Assembly (NCBI GenBank): GCA_045615765.1
Contig: JAZLFM010000043.1
Coordinates: 27,431 to 91,430 of the forward strand
Length of the DNA: 64,000 nucleotides
Source: UBA1715 sp045615765
GTDB taxonomy: Bacteria; Bacteroidota; Bacteroidia; Bacteroidales; UBA1715
Direction: 5' to 3'
Shown in pieces: positions 27,225 through 36,003 of this stretch. Under the pieces are notes generated by a model, which was given only the letters and a program-made list of their open reading frames with translations, was not told the origin of the DNA and made no database searches. The position numbers and the translations under genes were made by a program. The first letter of the stretch is position 1. Each line of letters begins with the position of its first letter.

Positions 27225-27617
27225 CTAATAAAAACATTGGGTGAATATATAATTTTCGCTATCTTGTTTTATGAGGAGATAGAAAATCCATTGACCAGTT
27301 ATTTCATCTTCATAATTTTTAGCATATCTCCAAAGTCCGTCATTGCCTTGGTATTTGCAATCCCATTCATAAATTAAAGGAACGCTTTCTGTTTGGTTTC
27401 CACCTTTGTATGAGATAATGTTGACTTTGTGGCCATATAAATATATATCTTCATTATAAGGTCCCATTTTTGCTTGTCCCATAAGGCCAGTGCAAAGTGA
27501 CCAGTCGGCTGTTTCGGTTTCTTTTATGCCGTTTTCAGACGTTGTAACTATAGCTTTTTGTGCATAGGAAAATAGGCTATAAATAAGGAAAAATGTGATG
27601 TAGATAAATCTTTTCAT
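27225..27617 (-). CDS. Small secreted protein of unknown function
   Basis: A 130-residue protein with a clear signal peptide (MKRFIYITFFLIYSLFSYAQ). The mature part is Trp- and Tyr-rich (for example PLIYEWDCKYQGNDGLWRYA) with two or three cysteines. I do not recognise a family. It is 9 bases downstream of the zinc-ribbon membrane-protein gene and probably co-transcribed with it. Confidence 0.65.
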   Translation of the reverse strand: MKRFIYITFFLIYSLFSYAQKAIVTTSENGIKETETADWSLCTGLMGQAKMGPYNEDIYLYGHKVNIISYKGGNQTESVPLIYEWDCKYQGNDGLWRYAKNYEDEITGQWIFYLLIKQDSENYIFTQCFY

Positions 27618-27626
27618 GTTTGTATT

Positions 27627-28904
27627 TTAATAAATGTTTTTATTTAAATCGTAGGTTAATACAATGCCTCTTATTCTTGAGTCTATTAAATCAAATTCAG
27701 ATATATTTATTCCTAGAATTGTGTAAAGATATGATAAGTTTTCGCTGTTAATCATATAACTGAATTTGAGTGTTTGGTCATGTGTGTTTATTGATCCGTG
27801 ATATTTCGTTTCGTTAAAGGTAATTTGTGAGAATCCGTTTATGAAACTGTTTGCTTCTTTGTTCGTGAATTTAATGTCGAAAGCATATCCATTAGATGCT
27901 TTCGCTAATTTTGTACATGTGAATGTTTTTGTTTCATTTTCGTATAAACACAACTCATTTTTCTCTAATTTCATATCAATTGTTGCATCTTCTACTTTTG
28001 AAAGAAATGAAAGTTTTCCGAAATCTTCTAATATATATGCTTTAACTGACCCTGTATATGTACCAAGTGCTTTGTAATAAGAGTATTCGTTAATTTTTGT
28101 TTTAAAAGAATACATACCAATAGAAGTTATTTCTTTGCTGTCATATTCTATAATGATATCTTCGGTAATTGATGGACAGCAATGAGGATCGTTTTCTAAA
28201 TACCCCATAAACGTCCCTTCTATACGATTTTTTACAAGTCTATTTAGGTATATCTTTGTTTCGGAAAAACAATCATTTAACTGTTTGAAGTTTTTAATGC
28301 TGTTTGTTGAAATTTCAGAAATCGTATATCTATTTGTGCCTGATAACACAAGGTAGGAAGTACAAGGTATTTCATTTCCTTCATAATAAAAACAAATTTG
28401 ATAAAGGGCGTCTAACTTTCCATCTTTATTTAAATCGCTGTAGCCGCATTGCTTTATTCCACCGTCATCTCCGGAAGTAGGAATGCTTTCGTGTGTGAAT
28501 ACCCCTAATGTTATTTGTTGCTCTACCCATGTGTTGAAAGTTTTTTGAATTTTTTCTTGTTCTTTTATGGAGGAAACATCTTCCCCCATACTATTTAATG
28601 TTTTTTGAATTATCTCTTTTGCGTTTTCGTGAGTGATTTTTTCTTCTGTGTATAGTGAATCTACTTTAGAATCTTTGCTGAAGAATTGTTTTATATCATT
28701 CCAATTAGTATATATAAAATAGACGATAATTATGGTACAGATTGTTTCAATCCATTCCATGATTAATCTTTTCTGAGGTTTACTGCTTCTTTCGCTATTT
28801 TGCTTTTCTTGTGTGTCTTCCACTGTTTCTAATGATTTTCCACAGTTATTGCAAAATTTTGCATCTTCATAGTTTGAATGGTTGCAATGTTTACAAATTT
28901 TCAT
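27627..28904 (-). CDS. Zinc-ribbon membrane protein of unknown function
   Basis: A 425-residue protein. Residues 1-22 form a zinc ribbon with two CxxC knuckles (CKHCNHSNYEDAKFCNNCG). A transmembrane segment follows at about 51-68 (IETICTIIIVYFIYTNW), so the rest, about 350 residues, is probably outside the cytoplasm. The outer part shows strand-rich segments such as IKQCGYSDLNKDGKLDALYQICFYYEG, which has an EF-hand-like or FG-GAP-like Asp pattern (DLNKDGKLD). No enzymatic motif is seen. A small secreted-protein gene follows. Confidence 0.7.
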   Translation of the reverse strand: MKICKHCNHSNYEDAKFCNNCGKSLETVEDTQEKQNSERSSKPQKRLIMEWIETICTIIIVYFIYTNWNDIKQFFSKDSKVDSLYTEEKITHENAKEIIQKTLNSMGEDVSSIKEQEKIQKTFNTWVEQQITLGVFTHESIPTSGDDGGIKQCGYSDLNKDGKLDALYQICFYYEGNEIPCTSYLVLSGTNRYTISEISTNSIKNFKQLNDCFSETKIYLNRLVKNRIEGTFMGYLENDPHCCPSITEDIIIEYDSKEITSIGMYSFKTKINEYSYYKALGTYTGSVKAYILEDFGKLSFLSKVEDATIDMKLEKNELCLYENETKTFTCTKLAKASNGYAFDIKFTNKEANSFINGFSQITFNETKYHGSINTHDQTLKFSYMINSENLSYLYTILGINISEFDLIDSRIRGIVLTYDLNKNIY

Positions 28905-28950
28905 ATGTAATTGTTGTCATGCCGACTCCCAAGCAACTTAATGGTTATAA

Positions 28951-29180
28951 ATAAAAAAAGCGTGGAATCTGTATCTGTTGCTTGTCTCACATCTTGAGGT
29001 CTTCGCTACCTTTCCCATCGAAACAAGCAACGAAGACCCACGCCGTACGATAAGCAATACGAGTGTATTGCATACAATCATACCCATGGACATTCATCGC
29101 TACTTTGTTTTTGACGGGATTTTGAAGTTTGCGAAGTTTCAAGATGTCAAAACAAAGCGTTAGATAAACGCCTTTCCCTA
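28951..29180. ncRNA. Candidate structured RNA or structured repeat upstream of tyrS
   Basis: The 394-base gap between divergent genes is full of paired segments: GCGTGG (28960-28965) with CCACGC (29038-29043); GTTGCTTGT (28977-28985) with ACAAGCAAC (29023-29031); GGTCTTCG (28998-29005) with CGAAGACC (29031-29038), which crosses the previous pair like a pseudoknot; a perfect 7-bp hairpin GCAATAC-GAGT-GTATTGC (29054-29071); and a long near-match CTTTGTTTTTGAC / GTCAAAACAAAG around 29102-29157. A 72-codon frame is open on the minus strand across it, so a repeat element with a small gene is also possible. The strand is not known. Confidence 0.4.
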
Positions 29181-29274
29181 ATAAATGTATCCCCACCGAC
29201 CACAAATGTATCGGCGTAGATTTTTACAAAAATAGAAAATTTTGAATTGTGATTAACAGAAAGTAATAAAAACA

Positions 29275-29282
29275 TATCTTTG
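29275..29282 (+). promoter_or_regulatory. -7 box of tyrS
   Basis: TATCTTTG, 16 bases before the tyrS ATG. The leader is too short for a T-box. Confidence 0.6.
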
Positions 29283-29298
29283 CGAAAAATTTAAATCG

Positions 29299-30591
29299 AT
29301 GAATTTTGTAGAAGAATTGAAATGGAGAGGCATGCTTCAAGATATCATGCCTGGAACAGAAGAGCAACTTTCTAAAGAAATGACGACAGCGTACTTGGGT
29401 ATTGACCCAACGGCTGATTCTTTACATATTGGTCACTTGTGTGGCGTTATGATGTTGAGACATTTTCAACATAGCGGTCACAAACCACTTGCTCTTATTG
29501 GTGGTGCTACAGGTATGATTGGTGACCCTTCTGGAAAATCAAAAGAACGTAATTTGTTGGATGAGGCTACACTTGCACATAATGTTTCTTGCATTAAAGC
29601 TCAATTGGAACATTTCCTTGATTTCAATAGCGATGCTCCTAATGCAGCAGAGTTGGTTAACAACTATGACTGGATGAAAGATTATACTTTCCTTGATTTT
29701 GCAAGAAATGTAGGTAAGTTGATTACTGTTAATTATATGATGGCAAAAGATTCTGTAAAAAAACGTTTCAATGGCGAATGCTCTGATGGTATGAGCTTTA
29801 CAGAATTTACATACCAATTGTTGCAAGGATATGATTTCGTGTATTTGAACGAACATAAGAATTGTAAATTGCAAATGGGTGGTTCCGATCAATGGGGAAA
29901 TATCACTACTGGTACAGAATTGATTCGTCGTATGAATGGCGGTGAAGCGTACGCTTTAACTTGTCCGTTGATTACGAAAGCAGACGGTGGAAAATTTGGT
30001 AAAACAGAAAGTGGTAATGTTTGGTTGGATCGTCGTTATACATCTCCATATAAGTTCTTCCAATTCTGGATGAACGTAAGCGATGATGATGCTAAACGTT
30101 ATATCAAGATTTTTACTATGCTTCCAAAAGAAGAAATTGAATCATTGATAGCTGAACATGAACAAGCACCTCATTTGCGCGTTCTTCAAAAACGTTTGGC
30201 ACAAGAGGTTACTATTATGGTTCATAGTAAAGAAGACTATGAAGCAGCTTTGGAAGCGTCGAATATTTTGTTTGGAAATGCAACAGGTGATTCATTGAAA
30301 AAATTGGATAAAGAAACATTCTTATCTGTTTTTGAAGGTGTTCCTATGTTCCAAATCGCAAAAGCTGATGTGGAAGCTGGTATTCCTATTATTGAATTAC
30401 TTGCAGAAAAAACTAATATATTCCCAAGTAAAGGCGAAGCACGTAAAATGATTCAAGGTGGCGGTGTAAGTGTAAATAAGGCAAAAGTTGAAGCCATAGA
30501 TATGCAAGTCACAGCTGAGGCATTGTTGAATGACGCTTATATCTTAGTACAAAAGGGTAAGAAGAATTATTTCATAGTAGAAGTGAAATAA
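29299..30591 (+). CDS. tyrS: Tyrosyl-tRNA synthetase
   Basis: Charges tRNA-Tyr. The 430-residue class I enzyme shows the HIGH motif as DSLHIGHLCG (about 38-47), the tyrosine-binding YQLLQGYDFVYL and GGSDQWGNITTG segments, a KMSKS-like loop KFGKTESGN (about 232-240), and a C-terminal S4 RNA-binding domain (about 365-425, FPSKGEARKMIQGGGVSVN). A terminator follows the gene. Confidence 0.97.
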   Translation: MNFVEELKWRGMLQDIMPGTEEQLSKEMTTAYLGIDPTADSLHIGHLCGVMMLRHFQHSGHKPLALIGGATGMIGDPSGKSKERNLLDEATLAHNVSCIKAQLEHFLDFNSDAPNAAELVNNYDWMKDYTFLDFARNVGKLITVNYMMAKDSVKKRFNGECSDGMSFTEFTYQLLQGYDFVYLNEHKNCKLQMGGSDQWGNITTGTELIRRMNGGEAYALTCPLITKADGGKFGKTESGNVWLDRRYTSPYKFFQFWMNVSDDDAKRYIKIFTMLPKEEIESLIAEHEQAPHLRVLQKRLAQEVTIMVHSKEDYEAALEASNILFGNATGDSLKKLDKETFLSVFEGVPMFQIAKADVEAGIPIIELLAEKTNIFPSKGEARKMIQGGGVSVNKAKVEAIDMQVTAEALLNDAYILVQKGKKNYFIVEVK

Positions 30592-30613
30592 TTATATAAT
30601 TCAAATTTTTAGG

Positions 30614-30650
30614 AAACAGTAATATACCAATGTATATTGCTGTTTTTTTA
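30614..30650 (+). terminator. Terminator after tyrS
   Basis: AACAGTAATATAC pairs with the following GTATATTGCTGTT around a 4-base loop, then a T-run. The promoter of the next gene (-7 box TATTTTTG at 30652-30659) directly follows. Confidence 0.75.
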
Positions 30651-30685
30651 TTATTTTTGTCAGCGAAGATTTAACTAGAAATAAC

Positions 30686-31417
30686 ATGAAAACAGATGTA
30701 AAAGGAAAATGGGCACTTATAACAGGTGCCAACAGAGGTATCGGATACCGTATCACAAAGTTTATGGCAGAACAAGGTTGTAATCTTGTGTTGCACAGTC
30801 GTTCATTGGAACACACAAAAAATGTTCTTGAAGAAGTAACAGCTATGGGTGTTCAAGCTTATTGCGTTGCTGCAGAATTGTCTAAGCCAGAAGAAGTGCA
30901 AAAAATGATAGCAGAAATCAATGCAAAAGGTACACAAATTGATATTTTGTTCAATGATGCTGCCGTTCAAATAGCTTACCGTACTGATTATTTCCAAACT
31001 CCAGTAGAAGATTATACACAAAGTTTCTTGATCAATACAATCGCTCCTATGATGTTGTGCTATGCTTTCTTGCCACCAATGATAGAACGCGGTTTTGGCC
31101 GTGTAATCAATACTACAAGTGGTATTGACAAAGAACCACAACAAGCTGGTTATTCTGCAAGTAAAGCAGCTTTGGATAAGGTAACAAAAGATTTGGGTAC
31201 AACTGTTGATGGCACAGATGTTATTATCAGTCTTACTGATCCAGGATGGTGCCGTACAGATTTGGGTGGACCAAATGCTCCAAATTCACCAGATTCAGTA
31301 ATTCCTGGTATTGTTTTGGGTGCTTTTGTTAACGATAAGAAAAGTGGTCGTTTGTTTGGCGCTCAAGATTTCGCCGGTCTTACTTTGGACGAAGCTTTGG
31401 CAAAAGTTCAAAAATAG
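30686..31417 (+). CDS. Short-chain dehydrogenase/reductase
   Basis: A 243-residue classical SDR with Rossmann motif TGANRGIGYRI (about 13-23), the NxA motif in LFNDAAVQ (about 89-96), and the active-site Ser in NTTSGIDK and Tyr-x-x-x-Lys in GYSASKAALDK (about 153-163). The substrate cannot be told. It has its own promoter and a strong terminator, so it is a single-gene unit. Confidence 0.9.
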   Translation: MKTDVKGKWALITGANRGIGYRITKFMAEQGCNLVLHSRSLEHTKNVLEEVTAMGVQAYCVAAELSKPEEVQKMIAEINAKGTQIDILFNDAAVQIAYRTDYFQTPVEDYTQSFLINTIAPMMLCYAFLPPMIERGFGRVINTTSGIDKEPQQAGYSASKAALDKVTKDLGTTVDGTDVIISLTDPGWCRTDLGGPNAPNSPDSVIPGIVLGAFVNDKKSGRLFGAQDFAGLTLDEALAKVQK

Positions 31418-31437
31418 AATTACTACAACAATTTATA

Positions 31438-31480
31438 AGAAACGCAGAATTTCGGAAATGAGATTCTGCGTTTCTTTTTT
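31438..31480. terminator. Terminator after the SDR gene
   Basis: AGAAACGCAGAAT and ATTCTGCGTTTCT form a perfect 13-bp stem with a 12-base loop, then six T. The reverse side has an A-rich flank, so it may also end the convergent MFS operon. Confidence 0.85.
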
Positions 31481-31507
31481 TAGTTTGTTTAAAGATTTGA
31501 TGTGTCA

Positions 31508-32686
31508 TTAATTGCAAATCGCTTTCTTGTATTTGTTTTTTGCAACAAGAAAGAATGCTAATACACCTAATATATTGATAGCCCAAGCTACCCAGAACGC
31601 TTCGCTATATCCGTAGAATTCAGAGAAAAATCCGCCTGAGACAATACCTAACCCTATACCAACATCCCATGAAACTAACACCGAGGAGTTTGCCGTACCT
31701 CGTTGAGAATTTGGTGCCATGTTTATAAACATGGTCTGCATTGCTGGCCACATGTGACCGTTCCCTAATCCTATTATAAACGCTGCTCCATAGTATCCAA
31801 ATTCATTTGGAACAGCTGCAAATAGTAGATAGCCGAACATTGCAATACTGCAGCCAACGCCAGCATTCTGTATTATTTTTCCTTGTCGTAATGTCTTGCT
31901 TCCTACTAATCTGGAAAGAATAAGACCTATAGATAAGAGCATAAAGAAAAAGCCTGAACCTCCGTGAATGTTTAATTCCTCTTTGCCATAAATTGCAACA
32001 TAAGTCGATAAAACTCCATAGGAAAAGGCGTAGCAAACAATACAAACGGCAGAATGCCATCCTTTTGAAAGGAAAAATCTATCTAAGGAAATCGTTTTTT
32101 TATCAGGAACTAATTCTCTCTTCTCAAGTTTGACAGTAGAGTTTATGAGAAATCCTGCTAAGGCAGTGAGACATGCAAGTCCAAATAATAAATTGAAATT
32201 GTTTGTGGCATTGTAAATCCAAAGTGCTACAGATGGACTGATGGCTGTGGCTAAATTGTTACTTAAACCATAATATCCAATACCTTCAGCTCGGCGTGAT
32301 GGAGGTAGAACATCTATGGCGACAGTGCTGTTCGAAACTGTTACGGAACCGAATGGTGCGCCGTGAAAGGTTCGTATTAAAGCAAAGAATAGGAGTGAAC
32401 CTGCTATAAGATATCCGGAAAAGAATAGAAAAAACAAGAAATAACTAACTAGTAAAACTAATTTTCTAGGAAAACTGTCAACAATATATCCGCTGAACAA
32501 TCTTGCTATTAATGCCATAATGGTATAGCCAGAAAGTACTATACCAATCACATGTTTATCTGCTTGAAATGTTTCGCTTAAATAGATAGGCAATAATGGT
32601 GTGAGCAACATGAAGGAAAAGAATATCATAAAGTTTGCACACCAAACTTTTATGTAATTACTATTCCAAAGTCTATCACTTCCCAT
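31508..32686 (-). CDS. MFS transporter
   Basis: A 392-residue protein with about 12 hydrophobic segments, no signal peptide and the major-facilitator loop SGYIVDSFPRKLVLLVSY between segments 2 and 3 (about 66-83). It resembles the drug/sugar efflux branch of the family, but the substrate is unknown. Its start lies 6 bases after the stop of the DUF4846 gene, so both form one operon. Confidence 0.87.
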   Translation of the reverse strand: MGSDRLWNSNYIKVWCANFMIFFSFMLLTPLLPIYLSETFQADKHVIGIVLSGYTIMALIARLFSGYIVDSFPRKLVLLVSYFLFFLFFSGYLIAGSLLFFALIRTFHGAPFGSVTVSNSTVAIDVLPPSRRAEGIGYYGLSNNLATAISPSVALWIYNATNNFNLLFGLACLTALAGFLINSTVKLEKRELVPDKKTISLDRFFLSKGWHSAVCIVCYAFSYGVLSTYVAIYGKEELNIHGGSGFFFMLLSIGLILSRLVGSKTLRQGKIIQNAGVGCSIAMFGYLLFAAVPNEFGYYGAAFIIGLGNGHMWPAMQTMFINMAPNSQRGTANSSVLVSWDVGIGLGIVSGGFFSEFYGYSEAFWVAWAINILGVLAFFLVAKNKYKKAICN

Positions 32687-32692
32687 GTCTGT

Positions 32693-33631
32693 TTATTGGA
32701 ATCGTTTTAATTCATTTGCTGTAAATGTCCATTGTGGAAAGCTTATTGTAGTTTCCGATGGATTTACAATATACCAAGGTGAATTTGCGTCGTCGTTAAG
32801 ATTTTTCACAATTTCAATTTCTTGTGCAGGCATATAACTTTGAGCACAAATAAATGCGATTTTCTTGGTCTGTGGATTTTTTACTACATCGACAACTATC
32901 ATTGCATGACCAGGATGACCACCATGCATAAAAACGTCACCCGGTTGTATTCTGCTAATTTGTACAGGTATTAATTCTCTAGATAAAGAAGCTGTGCCTG
33001 CATACATAAATACTTTGTCTAGGTATTCACGGAATGTTTTGTATGAATAATCTTTTGTCGCTGTTTGTTGCCAAGTTGTATTGTTGCCTCTTACGTTTAT
33101 TCGTCCACCCTCTGCCCATTGGGTATAGTTGGCAACGAAACCATTTGTGAATTTGAAATGAATGTCCGCGTATTTTTTCTGTTTCCATAAATATTCTGCC
33201 CGAAGACGTATTACAGCATCGGCGCATTGCTGTAGGTCGGTTTCGCCAATTTCCATATTTATTACGGCACAATTACCAGCTTGATAAGCTTTTTCTGTTT
33301 TGTCGTAAAGTAAAACCTTTGAACCGTGTTTCTTTAATGGTAAATTACGGAGATAGTATGTGAAAGAAGCAGCGTCACATTTTTCTCTAACGAAACCTTT
33401 TGGAGGCGTAATTCTTGTCTCGATTGTTGTTCCATTAGGATTTATGTTTTGCATAGTTGCTTGTTCTTCATTTTCCATTTCTGTTGCCTCGTCACTGTCT
33501 GTCGTGGCAGAATAAAATGCTTGTATAGATGTATTGTTGTCGTTTGCTGTAGTTGATTTAAATGCAACGATTCCACAAATTGTTACACAAATAGTTGCAA
33601 ATGTTACAATTATACCTATAGTTTTTTTCAT
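32693..33631 (-). CDS. DUF4846-family exported protein
   Basis: A 312-residue protein with an N-terminal membrane anchor or signal (about 5-26). The family is clear from ASFTYYLRNLPLKKHGSKV, AVINMEIGETDLQQCADAVIRLRAEYLW and GDVFMHGGHPGHAMIVVDV. DUF4846 proteins are exported and of unknown function; the conserved GHAMIVVD segment hints at an NlpC/P60-like fold. I chose the ATG at 33631, since the longer start at 33658 lies inside the -7 box. Confidence 0.82.
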   Translation of the reverse strand: MKKTIGIIVTFATICVTICGIVAFKSTTANDNNTSIQAFYSATTDSDEATEMENEEQATMQNINPNGTTIETRITPPKGFVREKCDAASFTYYLRNLPLKKHGSKVLLYDKTEKAYQAGNCAVINMEIGETDLQQCADAVIRLRAEYLWKQKKYADIHFKFTNGFVANYTQWAEGGRINVRGNNTTWQQTATKDYSYKTFREYLDKVFMYAGTASLSRELIPVQISRIQPGDVFMHGGHPGHAMIVVDVVKNPQTKKIAFICAQSYMPAQEIEIVKNLNDDANSPWYIVNPSETTISFPQWTFTANELKRFQ

Positions 33632-33655
33632 TATCGTGTGTTTTAGAATTATGTA

Positions 33656-33663
33656 CAAAAATA
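33656..33663 (-). promoter_or_regulatory. -7 box of the DUF4846-MFS operon
   Basis: TATTTTTG on the minus strand, 24 bases before the DUF4846 ATG. Confidence 0.5.
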
Positions 33664-33728
33664 AGAAATAAAGGCAAACAAATAGTTGTTATTATGAAAT
33701 CAATTTTTTAATTCCACAAAAAAGGCAC

Positions 33729-33736
33729 TATCTTTG
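33729..33736 (+). promoter_or_regulatory. -7 box of the META-like lipoprotein gene
   Basis: TATCTTTG, 26 bases before the ATG at 33763. Confidence 0.55.
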
Positions 33737-33762
33737 CATTGAATGAATAAAAATTAGATGTT

Positions 33763-34158
33763 ATGAAAAAAGTATTAGTAAGTTTAGCTGTTGCTGTTAT
33801 GTGTTTGGTAGGTTGTTCTTCTACAAAAAATGTTGATTTAACTGGCTCATGGCATATTGACGACGCCTATGGTGTTAGTACAGAAAACGGTATGAATGAA
33901 GCAGTTATTGAATTTTCAGGATCAAATAATGTGAACGGAAATGCAAGTATTAATACATTCTTTGGGTCATATTCATTGAAAGAAGATGGTTTGACCTTAT
34001 CAAATTTAGGTATTACCAAAATGATGGGTGCCAATATTGAAATTGAAGATGCTGTTGTAAAAGGTCTTAATACAGTGAAAAAATGTTCTGTAAATGGCGA
34101 CAAAGCAGTGTTCTTCGATGCTGAAGGCAACGAAATTATGCATTTAACGAAAAAATAG
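33763..34158 (+). CDS. META-domain-like lipoprotein
   Basis: A 131-residue lipoprotein. The lipobox is LVGC with Cys18, followed by SSTKN. The mature part begins with LTGSWHIDDAYG and has strand repeats like the META/HslJ domain (NGNASINTFFGSYSLKEDGLTLSNLGITKMMG). The role is unknown; it faces the periplasm or cell surface. It has its own promoter and may also drive the MGMT gene that follows closely. Confidence 0.75.
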   Translation: MKKVLVSLAVAVMCLVGCSSTKNVDLTGSWHIDDAYGVSTENGMNEAVIEFSGSNNVNGNASINTFFGSYSLKEDGLTLSNLGITKMMGANIEIEDAVVKGLNTVKKCSVNGDKAVFFDAEGNEIMHLTKK

Positions 34159-34174
34159 TATTACAAACTATTCT

Positions 34175-34621
34175 ATAACATATAATTCTCCCATAGGCTT
34201 GTTGCGTATTTCGTGTACGGAAACGGCTTTGGTTGGTATATGCAAAACAGCAACTCCTTGCTTGGAAACTGTAGAACATCCATTACTTCGAAAAACGATA
34301 GTTGAGTTGGATGAATATTTTTCTGGCATTAGGACAAGTTTTAGTTTGCCGATAGAATTTCAAGGAACTGAATTTCAGAAACAAGTGTGGAATGCCTTGT
34401 TGAAAATACCCTATGGGTGTACAAAATCTTATAAGGATGTTGCAATGATGATAGGGAATCCGAAAGCTGTTCGTGCCGTTGGAAATGCATGCAATAAGAA
34501 TAAATTATTGATAGTGGTGCCTTGTCATAGGATTGTAGGTTCGAATGGTGCATTGGTTGGTTTTGCCGTTGGACTTGATGTGAAACAGACATTACTGTCT
34601 TTAGAAACAAAAAATCTATGA
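34175..34621 (+). CDS. Methylated-DNA-protein-cysteine methyltransferase with no normal start codon
   Basis: Removes alkyl groups from O6-alkylguanine onto its own Cys. The active site IVVPCHRIVGSNGALVGF is intact, as is the helix-turn-helix PYGCTKSYKDVAMMIGNPKAVRAVGNAC. Family proteins usually begin with a short strand and then NSPIGLLRIS; here that segment (TYNSPIGLLRISC) is in frame at 34178-34216 but no ATG, GTG or TTG precedes it. The first usable normal start, TTG at 34199, would cut the conserved strand. I annotate from ATA at 34175, where homologues have Met; ATT at 34160 is an alternative. The stop overlaps the next ATG by four bases. Confidence 0.8.
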   Translation: MTYNSPIGLLRISCTETALVGICKTATPCLETVEHPLLRKTIVELDEYFSGIRTSFSLPIEFQGTEFQKQVWNALLKIPYGCTKSYKDVAMMIGNPKAVRAVGNACNKNKLLIVVPCHRIVGSNGALVGFAVGLDVKQTLLSLETKNL

Positions 34622-35523
34622 TTTATACTTTAGGAGAAACTGTAATTGATATAATCTTTAAAAATATGCAACCCCAAAGTGCAAAAGTTGGAGGTTCTGC
34701 TTTGAATACATCTGTTACTTTGGGACGATTGGGTGATTCTGTTTCCTTTATATCGGAAGTAGGTGCTGATGAATTAGGTAAATGGTGCTTGTCGTTTTTG
34801 CAAGAGAATGGTGTCTCTACAAACTTTGTGGTAAGTTATGAGGATAAGAAAACTTCATTGGCACTTGCGTTTTTAAATGAGAAAAATGATGCGAAATATC
34901 AGTTCTATAAAGAATTCTCTAATAGTTTGCAAGGAAACGAAAGTGAATTGATGTCAGAGGATTATTTGTTACTTTCATCGTCGTTTTCTTTGAATGAACG
35001 CGTGCGTGTAGCTGTTCGTTCTATGTTGCAAAAGGCGAAAGATGCCAATACGGTTGTGTTGTACGATCCGAATATGCGTAAACCATTAGATAAAAATACC
35101 AAAGCATACGAATTTCTAAAAGAAAATCTGTTTTCGGCAGACATTACTCATATTTCAGATGAAGATGGAATGGCAATGTTTGGTGCAAAAACAGCCGATG
35201 AGGTATATGAACAACTGAAGCAATGGGATGTTCCTGTTTTAGTATATACGCAAAATAGTAAAGAAGTTGTAGTAAAAACTCCTTTGTTTACAAAGCAATA
35301 TGTTGTTCCTGCAATAGAAGTGGTGAGTACGATAGGAGCAGGGGATACGTTTAATGCAGGGTTGCTTCATATGTTACAAAAAAATAATGTGCGTAAAAGT
35401 CAAATACCTACATTGTCAGAGGCTTTTTTTGACGAAGCAATACCTTTTGCAATACGATGTGCAGGTGAAGTTTGCCGTTCAATGGATAATTATGTGCCAA
35501 AAGAATTCGTCAAATCTTTGTAA
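34618..35523 (+). CDS. PfkB-family sugar kinase, fructokinase-like
   Basis: A 301-residue ribokinase-fold kinase. The N-terminal GGSALNTSVTLGRLGDSVSFISEVGAD (about 22-48) binds the sugar and the C-terminal STIGAGDTFNAGLLHML (about 237-253) holds the catalytic Asp and anion hole. The overall pattern is closest to fructokinases, but sugar choice is not certain. ATGA overlap with the MGMT gene implies coupled translation, an odd functional pairing. Confidence 0.88.
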   Translation: MIYTLGETVIDIIFKNMQPQSAKVGGSALNTSVTLGRLGDSVSFISEVGADELGKWCLSFLQENGVSTNFVVSYEDKKTSLALAFLNEKNDAKYQFYKEFSNSLQGNESELMSEDYLLLSSSFSLNERVRVAVRSMLQKAKDANTVVLYDPNMRKPLDKNTKAYEFLKENLFSADITHISDEDGMAMFGAKTADEVYEQLKQWDVPVLVYTQNSKEVVVKTPLFTKQYVVPAIEVVSTIGAGDTFNAGLLHMLQKNNVRKSQIPTLSEAFFDEAIPFAIRCAGEVCRSMDNYVPKEFVKSL

Positions 35524-35580
35524 AAGAATACTTTTTGTGAAAAAAAAACACTTAAAGTATTGCAATTAAAGAAAAACGTG

Positions 35581-35588
35581 TACTTTTG
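35581..35588 (+). promoter_or_regulatory. -7 box of rpsO
   Basis: TACTTTTG, 36 bases before the rpsO ATG at 35625. An in-frame upstream start at 35586 lies in this box and is excluded. Confidence 0.6.
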
Positions 35589-35624
35589 CGTCTTGAAAAA
35601 CGATTTAGAGAAATATATAATATT

Positions 35625-35894
35625 ATGTACTTAACTACAGAAAAAAAAGCTGAATTAATCAAACAATTCGGTAAATCAGAAAAGGATTCAGGATCTGCTA
35701 AATGTCAAATCGCTATTTATACAGAAAGAATAAATGCATTGACAGAAAAGATGAAAGAAAACCACAAAGATTTCGTTACTCAACGTTCTTTGTTGAAGCT
35801 AGTTGGTAAAAGACGTAATTTGTTGAACTACGTAAAAGACCACGATATAGAAGAATACCGTAGCTTGATTAAGGCTTTGAATATCCGTAAATAG
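35625..35894 (+). CDS. rpsO: 30S ribosomal protein S15
   Basis: An 89-residue S15 protein: YLTTEKKAELIKQFGKSEKDSGSAKCQIA at the start and the RNA-binding KDFVTQRSLLKLVGKRRNLLNYV later. It binds 16S rRNA and helps build the platform. It precedes pnp, the arrangement known from many bacteria. Confidence 0.97.
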   Translation: MYLTTEKKAELIKQFGKSEKDSGSAKCQIAIYTERINALTEKMKENHKDFVTQRSLLKLVGKRRNLLNYVKDHDIEEYRSLIKALNIRK

Positions 35895-35924
35895 TTTTTT
35901 ACGCGATAAAACTATAATAGTGGG

Positions 35925-35950
35925 AAGGCAATTTTTACAGTTGCCTTTTG
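35925..35950 (+). terminator. Hairpin between rpsO and pnp
   Basis: AAGGCAA and TTGCCTT make a 7-bp stem, followed by TTTTGCT. The T-run is short, so it may be a partial terminator or an RNase III/processing site between rpsO and pnp. Confidence 0.5.
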
Positions 35951-36003
35951 CTATTTATTATAGTTTATATTCATAGGAAATTTATACACAAATAAAATAC
36001 AAT

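Noticed and set aside
28987..29205. 72-codon protein gene on the minus strand upstream of tyrS
   Set aside because: It spans the paired segments, lacks a clear promoter and shows no family. Kept only as an alternative for the structured element, not as a gene.
34199..34621. MGMT gene starting at TTG 34199
   Set aside because: It would remove the conserved first strand that is still encoded in frame just upstream.
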